NCBI GenBank assembly: GCA_018713405.1
Contig: DVOR01000040.1
Location: 1-8,949, forward strand
DNA length: 8,949 bases
Direction: 5' to 3'
From: Candidatus Spyradenecus faecavium
GTDB lineage: Bacteria > Verrucomicrobiota > Kiritimatiellia > RFP12 > DVOR01
The position numbers and the translations under genes were made by a program. This document shows, piece by piece, positions 1-7,356 of the stretch; position 1 is the first letter of the stretch, and the number at the start of each line of letters is the position of its first letter. The notes beneath the pieces were generated by a model. It was not told the origin of the DNA. It made no database searches and saw only the letters and a list, made by a program, of their open reading frames with translations.

Positions 1-2
1 TG

Positions 3-1952
3 ACCGTGCCGGAGGTCTCGGTGAACGGCGAGCGGCTGGGCGACCGCGACGCCGCGTTGGCGCTGTGGGCGTTCGGGATGGACGGGGGCGGCGCGGCGGA
101 GGTCGCCGTCGGGCGGCTGGAGGTCGGCGACCGCGTGTCGGTGACGCTTTCGGACGGGACGCCGGCCTTGCGCAACGGTGCGCTTTCCCTGTTGGGCGCG
201 CGGACGCTCGATGGCGCGTGGGAGCGGTTGGCAAGTTTCCCCGCGCCGGTCGCGGCGGGTGCCGCGCTGGAGGTGTCGGCGCCGGGCTTCCCCTTCCTCA
301 AGGTCCGCGCCGAGGAAACGGCCGGCGCGCTGGGGCCTTTGGTCGACCTGCGGCCCGCCGCGCCCGCGGAGCGTCCCCTCGCGGCCGGCTCGGGTACGGC
401 CACGCTTTTGGGTTTCGCCTTCGCGGGGGATCCGGCGGATCTTGGCGCCGCGGGGCGGACGACGCTGACGCTGACCCTTTCCGGCACGGGCCTTGTCCCC
501 GGCGGGCTCTATACGCTGACGATCGACGGCGTGGCCCATGCCGCACGTCTCGAGACGCCCGAGGGCGCGGCGGCCACGGGCACGCTCACCTTCACGGGGC
601 TTGCCGTGACGGACGGCGCGCAGGTCACCCTCGCGGGCCCGACCGACGTCAACGGCTCGGTCTCCGTGGCCGCGGGCACGTGGGGCGGCACGGGCACGAC
701 CGCGCATATCGCCGCCGTGGTGGCGGACGATTTGGTGAAGGATGGCTTCGTGCCCGCGGACAGCGACCTGGCCTCGGAGCGGACGCCGGAAGGGTATGAC
801 GCCACCATTTATCGGATCCCGGCCCTCGCCACCGATGGCGAGGGTGGGGTGGTGGCGGTCTATGACGTCCGCTACGGCAGCGGCGACCTGGGCGATTTCC
901 GCCTCAGCGGCATCGACCTGGGCGAGACGTACAGCGCGGACTTCGGCCGCACGTGGGGCAAGCCGCGTCTGGCCGTGGACGTGCCCAACTTCCGCGCCAA
1001 CGACGGTTCCTATCCCTATGGCAAGAATCAGGCCAAGATCACCAAGGAAATGGATATCGGCGACGCCGCCCTCCTCTTCGACCCCGCGCGGCGACGCTAT
1101 TGGCTCATGGCGATCACCGGCGGCGGCCTTTCGTATGTCGGCGAGAACAGCGAACGCAACGACTGCGTCCTGTATTCCCGCGGCGTCGGCCCGGACGCCA
1201 AGTGGGAGGGGCGCCGTTCCGTCAAGGCCGCCATCCTCGCGGGCATCGGCAAGTCTGACCACCCCGGGCGCGGCGTCCTCGCAGGGCCCGGCCATGGCAT
1301 GGTCACGCAGATCGGCCGCGCGGGAATGCCCACGGGCACGCTTGTCTTCCCCGTCCAAGCCTTCGTGAACGGCGGCACCACCAATGCGCAGTGCTGCGCC
1401 GCCTATTCCACCGACGGCGGCGCAACCTGGCAGACCACCGGCCTCACGCCCAAGACCCTTGCCCAAGCGCCCCACAACGCGCAGGAAAACTGCGTGATGG
1501 AATTGGACGACGGCTCGTGGCTCATGATGTCCAAGGGCGGCACTTGGGGCTCCGGCAAGGGCAAGCGTCTCTTCTTCCGCACGACCGATTTCAAGACCTG
1601 GTCGCAGCTCGCCGACATCCCTAACGTCATCCACGTCCAAGGCTCGTGCCTGCGCATCGGCACGGGCGCCGACGGGGTGGGGCGTTATGTGCTGGCCCAC
1701 CAACTCGACCCCGCCACCCGCGCCCGGCTGGCGCTGGTCTTCGGGCGCGACCTCACCGCGGACAACCCGGACGCCGGGCAGGAGGGCGTGGCCTGGGATT
1801 TGGAGAATCCCCTCGTGATCCACGCCGGGGCGACCGGCGGGCAGGGTTATGTCTCGCTCTGCCTGCTTGACGAGACGACACTGGGCGTCCTTTACGAGGC
1901 CAACAACCAAATCCGTTTCGAGCGGATCGACCTTTCCCCTTACCTTCGTTGA
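3..1952 (+). CDS. Sialidase-family (GH33-like, BNR/Asp-box) protein, 5' partial
   Basis: Probable exo-alpha-sialidase releasing terminal sialic acid from glycans. The frame is open to the left edge, so the start is unknown; numbering here is from the GTG at 6. Residues about 1-105 form a beta-rich domain and about 110-240 an Ig-like domain. The six-bladed propeller begins with the FRIP-type motif YRIP at 269-272 (R270). Asp boxes are SADFGRTW (310-317) and STDGGATW (468-475), with a degenerate one in TTDFKTW. By spacing to known GH33 enzymes, D294 is the acid/base, E494 the helper of the nucleophile and Y630 (in VLYEA) the nucleophile. R572 or R574 could be the third binding arginine. The second triad arginine, expected 16 residues after the Glu, is K510. 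The family call is firm; activity on sialic acid is less certain because of K510. It is probably cotranscribed with the next gene, 9 bp away. Confidence 0.85.
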   Translation, partial: TVPEVSVNGERLGDRDAALALWAFGMDGGGAAEVAVGRLEVGDRVSVTLSDGTPALRNGALSLLGARTLDGAWERLASFPAPVAAGAALEVSAPGFPFLKVRAEETAGALGPLVDLRPAAPAERPLAAGSGTATLLGFAFAGDPADLGAAGRTTLTLTLSGTGLVPGGLYTLTIDGVAHAARLETPEGAAATGTLTFTGLAVTDGAQVTLAGPTDVNGSVSVAAGTWGGTGTTAHIAAVVADDLVKDGFVPADSDLASERTPEGYDATIYRIPALATDGEGGVVAVYDVRYGSGDLGDFRLSGIDLGETYSADFGRTWGKPRLAVDVPNFRANDGSYPYGKNQAKITKEMDIGDAALLFDPARRRYWLMAITGGGLSYVGENSERNDCVLYSRGVGPDAKWEGRRSVKAAILAGIGKSDHPGRGVLAGPGHGMVTQIGRAGMPTGTLVFPVQAFVNGGTTNAQCCAAYSTDGGATWQTTGLTPKTLAQAPHNAQENCVMELDDGSWLMMSKGGTWGSGKGKRLFFRTTDFKTWSQLADIPNVIHVQGSCLRIGTGADGVGRYVLAHQLDPATRARLALVFGRDLTADNPDAGQEGVAWDLENPLVIHAGATGGQGYVSLCLLDETTLGVLYEANNQIRFERIDLSPYLR

Positions 1953-1957
1953 AGGAG
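1951..1957 (+). promoter_or_regulatory. Shine-Dalgarno site of the SGNH gene, overlapping the sialidase stop
   Basis: GAAGGAG lies four bases before the ATG at 1962 and shares bases with the TGA stop of the sialidase (1950-1952). This fixes the start of the giant SGNH gene and suggests translational coupling within one transcript. Confidence 0.75.
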
Positions 1958-1961
1958 TCCC

Positions 1962-4900
1962 ATGAAAAAGTTGTTCCTGTTTCTCTTGGCGTTGGCGGCG
2001 CCGCTCCCGTTTGTCCGCGCCGCTGGCGAAACCGCGCCCGATAGCCTCACCTGGATGCCGATGGGCGATTCCATCACCGAGGGCGAGCGCGACATGGGCC
2101 ACCCCGACCGCGGCGACGCCGATTCGCGCGGCGGTTACCGTTACCAACTCTGGCGTCAGCTCACCGAGGCCGGGCAGCCCGTCCGCTGCGTGGGCTTCCG
2201 CACCGGCCACCAAGGCACCGAGGAGGTCGAGGACAATCCGGCTTGGGCCTGGCATTGCGGCCTCTACGGGGGGCTCATCCGTCCCGTCGCCGGCAGGAAA
2301 TACGGCGCGCACCTCTTCAACGTCGAAAGCGCGTTGGAGCACGCCGGCCATCCCGACGTCATCACCCTCATGCTCGGTATCAACGACCTCTCCTTCCTTC
2401 CCTCCGACGATCCCGCCGGGATCCGTGAGGTTTTCGATGCGTGGGTTGCGTTGGCCTGCCGACTCGCCGACCTCCGGCCGCACAGCCAGGTGCTCGTCTC
2501 CACCCTCCTGCCCGTCGTCCCCGGCAACGCCTCGGACGGGCGTTTCGGCCCCTTCAACGACTTGGTCCGCGCCGCCGCCGAGGCGGGTACCGCGCCCTTC
2601 GACCGGCCGAACGTCCGTTTGGCCGATGTCTGCCGCCTTGCGTTCGGGGATGCCTATGACGCGAACTTTTTCAAGCCCGATGGCGTCCATCCCAACGAGG
2701 CCGGCAGTATCCGCGTCGCCGAGGCGTGGCTCCCCGCCTTCGAGGAGGCGATCGACGCGTTGGAGGCCGCGCACCCTGCCATCGTCCACCTCCACAACGG
2801 CGTCCCCGGGCAGGTGCGGGTGCGCCTCAACCGCTTCGCCGCGGACTTCGCCGGTGCCACGCTCAGGCTCGATGGCGGGGCGACCCTCACGGATGGCACG
2901 CCCGATCCGGACGATGCCCATGTCTTGGTCTTTCCCTGCGCCACGCCCTTCCGGAATGGTGCCGTGGCCTCCGCCACGCTGACTCACGGGCAAACCCGTT
3001 TGGAGGCAGCGTCCGCCGCAATCGAGTTGCTCGGCTCCGGCGCCGCGGAGAACGTCCCGGCGGATTTCCGCGAGGGGTTTGTCCGAATCGGCGCCACCGC
3101 GCTTGGCTCCGAGGACGCTTCTGCCGTCGGCGTGCCCGCCGGCCCGATCCGTCGCGTGGCCTACTACCTGGAGCTCAAGCGCCCCGGCCTGCCCCCGCAG
3201 TTCGTTTGGGTCTCGATGGATGCCGGTCCTTTCGGGAACGATCCCGCACGGGTCGGTCTCCCTGACCTTGGCGCCGCGCCCATCAAGGCGGAGGTCGGGA
3301 ACCTCGCCGTCTTCGGCAATCGTGGCAATTTCGCAAAAACCGTGACCGGCGGCCGCGGAATCGTCGAAATCACCCCGTTGGGTTACACCGGCGCCGACGC
3401 GGCCTCCTTCCCCGCCGAGGCCACGCCCGGCGCGTACGGTTGGAACGACACCTTCAACACCGCCGGCGCGGGTTATGGTTGCCTGCAGGTGGCCCGGATC
3501 CGCGAGGGCGCCGCCGGCACCTCCGCCGACCCCGCCGCCGAAATGATTCTGGCCTACAACGGTTTCCGCTCCGGCATCGACGATGATGCCGGAATCGGCT
3601 CGTTCGTCACCCATCGCGACAATCTCGGCACGCAGATCGATGCCGTCCATGACTGGACCTTCTTCGCTCGCCTCACCGGATACGCCGCCTATGCCCCCGC
3701 CGCCTACGAACATCGCCTTCTGGAGGTTTGGGTCGAGCCGGGCGGACCACTCGCCGCCCCCGCCTCGGGGCCTTGGGTAGCCTGGGGCGATCGCGCCTTC
3801 TCTGCCGAGACCGCGTCGCCGCCGCACGTGGCACTCGCCTTTGACGGGACCGACGCCTCCGCGTGGCGGTTGGAGCATGGCGACGGCCACGTGGAGGAGG
3901 ATGGGAGCCTGCGCACGGGCACGGGCGCCGCGCCCACCATCCGTTTCGGCAAGACCATCGACGTGGGGTACGACTCCGCCGATGCCATGACCGTCGTGGC
4001 CGTGGTGCGTGGGGTGCCCGACACGCCGCTCGGCAAACCGCTCATCCATGTCGGGAACGGCACCACCGGCGTCGGCTGCGCCCTTAAGACCGCGACCACC
4101 CTCACCGGCACGTGGGGCAATGCCGTCTGGGGCGATTGCGGTGTCTTCCCGCCGGCCGACGCGCTCTCCGGCGCGGGGAGCGTCTGCGTCGCCCTCACCA
4201 CCGGCACCCAGCCTGCCCGTATGACCGTCTTCCCCTGTGCGGACGGCGTGCCGGCCTGGACGTCCGTGACCGGCCTCCAGGGTACCGGCCTCCGGGCCGA
4301 CCGCATCGTCTTCGGCAATTTCGTGAACGCCGACACGGACGGGCTCGACTTCACCCTTGAGCGTGTGGCCGTCTTCCGTGGCGTGCCTTCCGATGGTGCG
4401 CTCCGCGCCTTTGCCCGAGGCGAGGCGCTCACGCTCCCCGCCGGCGCCCGGTTCACCCGCTGGGAGGCCGGCGCGCCGCCCTTCGCGATCGATGCCGACG
4501 CGCTCGCCTTGTTCCCCGAGGGCGATTACGCCGCGCTTGCCTTCCCCGATGGGTTCGCCGATTCCGACCGCGTGGCGGAGCTCCTGGCCCGCTCCGACCT
4601 GCCCGGCGCCGTCGCCGACACGGGGTTCGCGGAGGGCACGCTCACCCTCACGATCCGCCGCGCCGAGGCGGACCTGGTCGTCCTGCCGATGGGCGACTCC
4701 ATCACCCACGGTTCCTCCAACGGCGCCAACTGGCGCAAACCCCTCTTCGACGGTTTCGCCCGCGATGGCTGGAACGTGCGCTCCGCCGGCTTCTGGGAGA
4801 ATCTCTACTCCGAGGCGCTCGCCGAGGCCAACGCCCCCGCGCTGCCCGCTTGCCGCAGGCACAACGGCATCAGCGGGCAGCGCATCCATACCGGCGGCAA

Positions 4901-5906
4901 CCGCGCGGGTTACCTGCAGGGCCTCGACAATTTCCTGGACGCCGACGGCTATCCCGACGTCATCACCCTCATGATCGGCACGAACGACGCCGAGGGCGAC
5001 CCCGAGGCGGCCTTTGCGCAATGGCGGGCGCTTGTGCGGCGCCTCGTGGCCCTGCGCCCCGACGCGTGGATACTCGTCTCGCCCATCCCCGCCATGCGCG
5101 GGCAGACGGCCGAGGCCTACGCTGCCGACCCCTTCCGCCCGGCTTACAACGGCGCGATCCTAAGCCTTTTCGATACCGTCACCGCCACGCTCACGGTCGA
5201 TGGCGCGGAGGTGCCCTGCCGCCTCGGCACGCTCAACGCCGCCGGACGCGAGGCCTTCGGCAAAACGGCCAAGGTGCGCCTGGCCAGCATGTTGGACGCG
5301 CTGGGCTTTGCCGAGTCCGGCGTTAACAATCCCTATTACCTCGACGACCTCCATCCGAACCAGGCCGGCTACAACCGCATGGCGGCGGTGTGGCGCGCGG
5401 CCATCGAGCAAATCGCCGTCCGGGAGAAGGGGCTCCGGGAAGCGCTCGCCGTCGTCGCGGCCTGGTCGCCGGAGGGGGATTGCGCACGGGTCGCCGTCGC
5501 GCTCAACCACAACGTCGTGCCCGACGGGCTCCGCCTTACGGTCGCAGGGCAGGAGGCCGAGGGACTGACGCTCTCCGAGGACGGGCGTGTCCTCACGGGC
5601 GCCCTCCCACAGCCGCTTGCCGCCGGGCGAGAGGTCGCGCTGAGCCTCACCGCCCGCCGCGCCGGTCAGGCCGCGGCCGAGACGGCCGAGGCCGCGTTCG
5701 TGCCGGCCGGGCTTGGCGCCAAGGCGAACATCCCGGAGGCCGAGGGTTACATAAGCCCACCGCCGAGAAGGCGACCCCGCCCACGCGAACATCCCGGAGG
5801 CCGAGGGTTACATCCGTGTCCGGTGGACGCCGGAGGGGCTTCGTTCCGCCGCAGTGCGCGACGAGGCGGAGGCCGCGTTGGACAAGGACACAGTCCCGGC
5901 GTATGA
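1962..5906 (+). CDS. Giant secreted double SGNH/GDSL hydrolase with LamG-like module (frame-broken near 3' end)
   Basis: Exported multi-domain esterase, perhaps a carbohydrate or sialate O-acetylesterase. A signal peptide (MKK, then a Leu/Ala-rich core, cleavage near residue 20) follows a good Shine-Dalgarno. SGNH module 1 spans about 29-265: GDS with S37, G-I-N-D at 139-142, D240-xx-H243. It is followed by an Ig-like segment (about 270-370) and an unrecognised beta-rich domain (about 370-595). A LamG/concanavalin-like module lies at about 624-823. SGNH module 2 spans about 905-1160: GDS with S913, G-T-N-D at 1006-1009, D1128-xx-H1131. A second Ig-like segment follows to about 1250. Both modules keep every catalytic block. 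The last about 50 residues (from about residue 1264) are Pro/Arg/Gly-rich with rare-type codons and look like out-of-frame translation. The true C-terminus lies in the next frame (to 6933). Substrate is inferred from the sialidase neighbour only. Confidence 0.85.
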   Translation: MKKLFLFLLALAAPLPFVRAAGETAPDSLTWMPMGDSITEGERDMGHPDRGDADSRGGYRYQLWRQLTEAGQPVRCVGFRTGHQGTEEVEDNPAWAWHCGLYGGLIRPVAGRKYGAHLFNVESALEHAGHPDVITLMLGINDLSFLPSDDPAGIREVFDAWVALACRLADLRPHSQVLVSTLLPVVPGNASDGRFGPFNDLVRAAAEAGTAPFDRPNVRLADVCRLAFGDAYDANFFKPDGVHPNEAGSIRVAEAWLPAFEEAIDALEAAHPAIVHLHNGVPGQVRVRLNRFAADFAGATLRLDGGATLTDGTPDPDDAHVLVFPCATPFRNGAVASATLTHGQTRLEAASAAIELLGSGAAENVPADFREGFVRIGATALGSEDASAVGVPAGPIRRVAYYLELKRPGLPPQFVWVSMDAGPFGNDPARVGLPDLGAAPIKAEVGNLAVFGNRGNFAKTVTGGRGIVEITPLGYTGADAASFPAEATPGAYGWNDTFNTAGAGYGCLQVARIREGAAGTSADPAAEMILAYNGFRSGIDDDAGIGSFVTHRDNLGTQIDAVHDWTFFARLTGYAAYAPAAYEHRLLEVWVEPGGPLAAPASGPWVAWGDRAFSAETASPPHVALAFDGTDASAWRLEHGDGHVEEDGSLRTGTGAAPTIRFGKTIDVGYDSADAMTVVAVVRGVPDTPLGKPLIHVGNGTTGVGCALKTATTLTGTWGNAVWGDCGVFPPADALSGAGSVCVALTTGTQPARMTVFPCADGVPAWTSVTGLQGTGLRADRIVFGNFVNADTDGLDFTLERVAVFRGVPSDGALRAFARGEALTLPAGARFTRWEAGAPPFAIDADALALFPEGDYAALAFPDGFADSDRVAELLARSDLPGAVADTGFAEGTLTLTIRRAEADLVVLPMGDSITHGSSNGANWRKPLFDGFARDGWNVRSAGFWENLYSEALAEANAPALPACRRHNGISGQRIHTGGNRAGYLQGLDNFLDADGYPDVITLMIGTNDAEGDPEAAFAQWRALVRRLVALRPDAWILVSPIPAMRGQTAEAYAADPFRPAYNGAILSLFDTVTATLTVDGAEVPCRLGTLNAAGREAFGKTAKVRLASMLDALGFAESGVNNPYYLDDLHPNQAGYNRMAAVWRAAIEQIAVREKGLREALAVVAAWSPEGDCARVAVALNHNVVPDGLRLTVAGQEAEGLTLSEDGRVLTGALPQPLAAGREVALSLTARRAGQAAAETAEAAFVPAGLGAKANIPEAEGYISPPPRRRPRPREHPGGRGLHPCPVDAGGASFRRSARRGGGRVGQGHSPGV
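5724..5813 (+). repeat. 29-bp exact direct repeat pair at the frame break
   Basis: Identical 29-bp copies occupy 5724-5752 and 5785-5813; each begins GCGAACATCCCGGAGGCC and ends TTACAT. They are separated by 32 bp, so the repeat unit is 61 bp, which is 20 codons plus one base. Both copies encode ANIPEAEGYI, the first in the frame of the upstream gene and the second in the frame of the downstream fragment. Flanking bases do not match beyond the 29 bp. Confidence 0.95.
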
Positions 5907-6933
5907 CCGTGTGGCCTACTATCTGGAGCTGGCCCGCCCCGGCGGCCCCGTCCGGACGGTCTGGGTCTCCGCCGCGGCCGCGCCGGGCGCGTTGCCTTTG
6001 GGGCTGCCAGACGCCGTGCTTCAGGCGGACCTGAGAGACGCGCACGTCTTCGGCAACGCCTTCCCCGAGGCCGCCGACCCCGCCGCGTGCTTTGTGGCCT
6101 TCGCGCCCGGGGGCGCGGGCTCGGCGGACGGCGCGGCCGGGCTTCCCGACGGCCTCGCCGGATGGTATGACTGGAACGACACCCTCAACGCCACGGACGC
6201 CTACGGCATTTTCCAGTTTTGGCTTCGCACGGCCGAGGCCGCCACCCCGGCGACGTTGCTTTTCGCCTACAACCGTTGGGGCTCCGACAGCGGGGAGGAT
6301 GAGGTGCTCATCGGGGATTTGGCCACCCACACCAGCGGTCGGACGCCTTCCGTCAACGGGGTTTACCTTGATGAATTCGCCGAGGCCTTCACCTTTGGCG
6401 CTTACGCCGTCCGAAACCTGGAAATCTGGGTGCGTCCCAAGCCGCCGCCCAAGCCCAATGGCGCCGCCGACGACGCCTCCGCCTATTCCCCCGCCGCCGC
6501 GGCCACGCTCACGCGCGTCAACGGCAATGTCGTCCCTTCCGCCGTTCGGGCGTTGGGCAACGGGAGGCCGCTCGACGCGGCGGCGACTTCCGAGGCGTTG
6601 GCGTGTCTGGATGGGATCGCGCACGCGGATGGGGAGGGCGGCGTGGAGGTGTGCTATGACTTTGCCGTCACGGATCTGACGTTTGACGGGGGGCGCCTCG
6701 CGGTCGCCGCCGCGCTGCGTGCGCCGGCCGGGGCCAGTTTCGTCCCTGGCACGACGTTCCGTCTCCGCTCCGTCTCGGACGACCGAGTCTTGGACGGCGT
6801 CTCGGAGGCCGTGGGGCCTGATGGGCGGAGCGTCACCATCACGGCGCCGCAGGAATCGGAGGGGGGACTTTTCCGCGTCGAGGCCTGCCGTTCGGCGTCC
6901 CCCTTGGCCGCCGAGGCGGCACAGGGCGGCTGA
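5854..6933 (+). CDS. C-terminal part of the giant SGNH protein, displaced by one frame
   Basis: Probably not an independent gene: the first possible start (GTG at 5854) has no Shine-Dalgarno and falls inside a domain. Coding similarity in this frame begins upstream, at the second repeat copy (5785), just after an in-frame TAA at 5752. From there to about 6440 it parallels residues about 370-595 of the upstream protein. RVAYYLEL recurs, then WNDTxN, a YG-x-x-Q segment, an AYN strand, IG-x-x-x-TH and LE-[VI]-W-V. After a Pro/Lys linker (about 6430-6455) comes a second domain of about 150 residues ending with a LFRVEA strand, a common last-strand pattern in secreted proteins. This domain resembles the first about 105 residues of the sialidase fragment. 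No membrane segment or sorting signal is visible at the end. If the 61-bp unit were single, this would fuse to the upstream gene as one 1636-residue protein. Confidence 0.75.
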   Translation: MRDEAEAALDKDTVPAYDRVAYYLELARPGGPVRTVWVSAAAAPGALPLGLPDAVLQADLRDAHVFGNAFPEAADPAACFVAFAPGGAGSADGAAGLPDGLAGWYDWNDTLNATDAYGIFQFWLRTAEAATPATLLFAYNRWGSDSGEDEVLIGDLATHTSGRTPSVNGVYLDEFAEAFTFGAYAVRNLEIWVRPKPPPKPNGAADDASAYSPAAAATLTRVNGNVVPSAVRALGNGRPLDAAATSEALACLDGIAHADGEGGVEVCYDFAVTDLTFDGGRLAVAAALRAPAGASFVPGTTFRLRSVSDDRVLDGVSEAVGPDGRSVTITAPQESEGGLFRVEACRSASPLAAEAAQGG

Positions 6934-6970
6934 TCGCTCCTTGCGCTTGTTTCGGCGAGGCGGCGTTTTG

Positions 6971-6979
6971 TGTTATACT
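6971..6979 (+). promoter_or_regulatory. Extended -10 promoter of the thioredoxin-LysM unit
   Basis: TGTTATACT combines a near-consensus -10 hexamer (TATACT, 6974-6979) with the upstream TG of an extended -10 element. It is a clear AT-rich patch in a GC-rich context. The -35 position at 17-bp spacing (TTCGGC, 6951-6956) is weak, as is usual for extended -10 promoters. Transcription would start near 6985-6988, about 20 bases before the thioredoxin Shine-Dalgarno. Confidence 0.6.
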
Positions 6980-7003
6980 GGGGGCGTTGTACGAACTCCT
7001 GAC

Positions 7004-7057
7004 GAGGAATGAGCCACGACGATTGAGCATTTCGACGAGTCGTCCTTCGACGCCGCG
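7004..7057 (+). other. Displaced thioredoxin N-terminus: ATG one base out of frame
   Basis: The thioredoxin frame is open upstream of its first standard start, back to a TGA at 7010-7012, and reads TTIEHFDESSFDAAV, the expected first strand and helix. An ATG at 7009 lies in another frame and gives only a five-codon ORF (MSHDD). Removing one C at 7014-7015 would give MSTTIEHFDESSFDAAV. That pairs position by position with the E. coli thioredoxin start MSDKIIHLTDDSFDTDV. GAGGA (7004-7008) abuts the ATG but sits 7 bases before an in-frame ACG (7016). A one-base error or mutation, or a non-AUG start (ACG 7016, ACG 7019 or ATT 7022), would explain this. Confidence 0.65.
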
Positions 7058-7342
7058 GTGGCCTCGGGCGTGACGTTGGTGGATTTCTGGGCCACGTGGT
7101 GCGGTCCCTGCAAAATGCAGGGGGCGATCTTGGACAAGCTGGCCCTCCCGCCGGAGCTGGAGGGGAAGGTGCGCGTCGGCAAGGTGGATATTGACAAGGC
7201 CCCCGCGCTGGCGGTGCGTTTCGGCGTGCAGACCATCCCCACGCTGATCGTCTTCAAGGACGGCCAGGCGGTCGACACGACGGTGGGCGTGACGCGCGCG
7301 GACATCCTGCTCGAGAAACTCGCCCAGGCGGCGGCGCGCTGA
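7058..7342 (+). CDS. trxA: Thioredoxin
   Basis: Cytoplasmic thiol-disulfide oxidoreductase that would receive electrons from thioredoxin reductase and reduce protein disulfides. Counting from the GTG at 7058, the active site WCGPC is at residues 14-18 in the classic DFWATWCGPCK context, and the cis-proline loop IPT at 60-62 (P61). The GVQTIPT segment and the FKDGQ turn match bacterial thioredoxins. From this GTG the protein has 94 residues, short of the usual 105-110; the missing first strand and helix are encoded just upstream (7013-7057). The GTG is therefore the first standard start left open, not the likely biological one. It is followed 14 bp later by a LysM gene in the same transcript. 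The gene symbol is by family; it could be one of several thioredoxin paralogues. Confidence 0.9.
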   Translation: MASGVTLVDFWATWCGPCKMQGAILDKLALPPELEGKVRVGKVDIDKAPALAVRFGVQTIPTLIVFKDGQAVDTTVGVTRADILLEKLAQAAAR

Positions 7343-7356
7343 GCGGGGCGGGCGCC

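Noticed and set aside
3704..4456. Minus-strand frame of 250 codons opposite the LamG-like module
   Set aside because: Antisense shadow of a GC-rich gene; Ser/Pro/Arg composition and no recognisable motif.
5735..5790. Programmed ribosomal frameshift in the SGNH gene
   Set aside because: No slippery heptamer, internal Shine-Dalgarno or strong downstream structure was seen; the 29-bp repeat pair explains the frame change better.
5160..6624. Long open frames on the minus strand across the SGNH gene (5160-5792 and 5647-6624)
   Set aside because: They are antisense to well-supported domains, rich in Arg/Gly/Pro, and open mainly because of high GC third positions.
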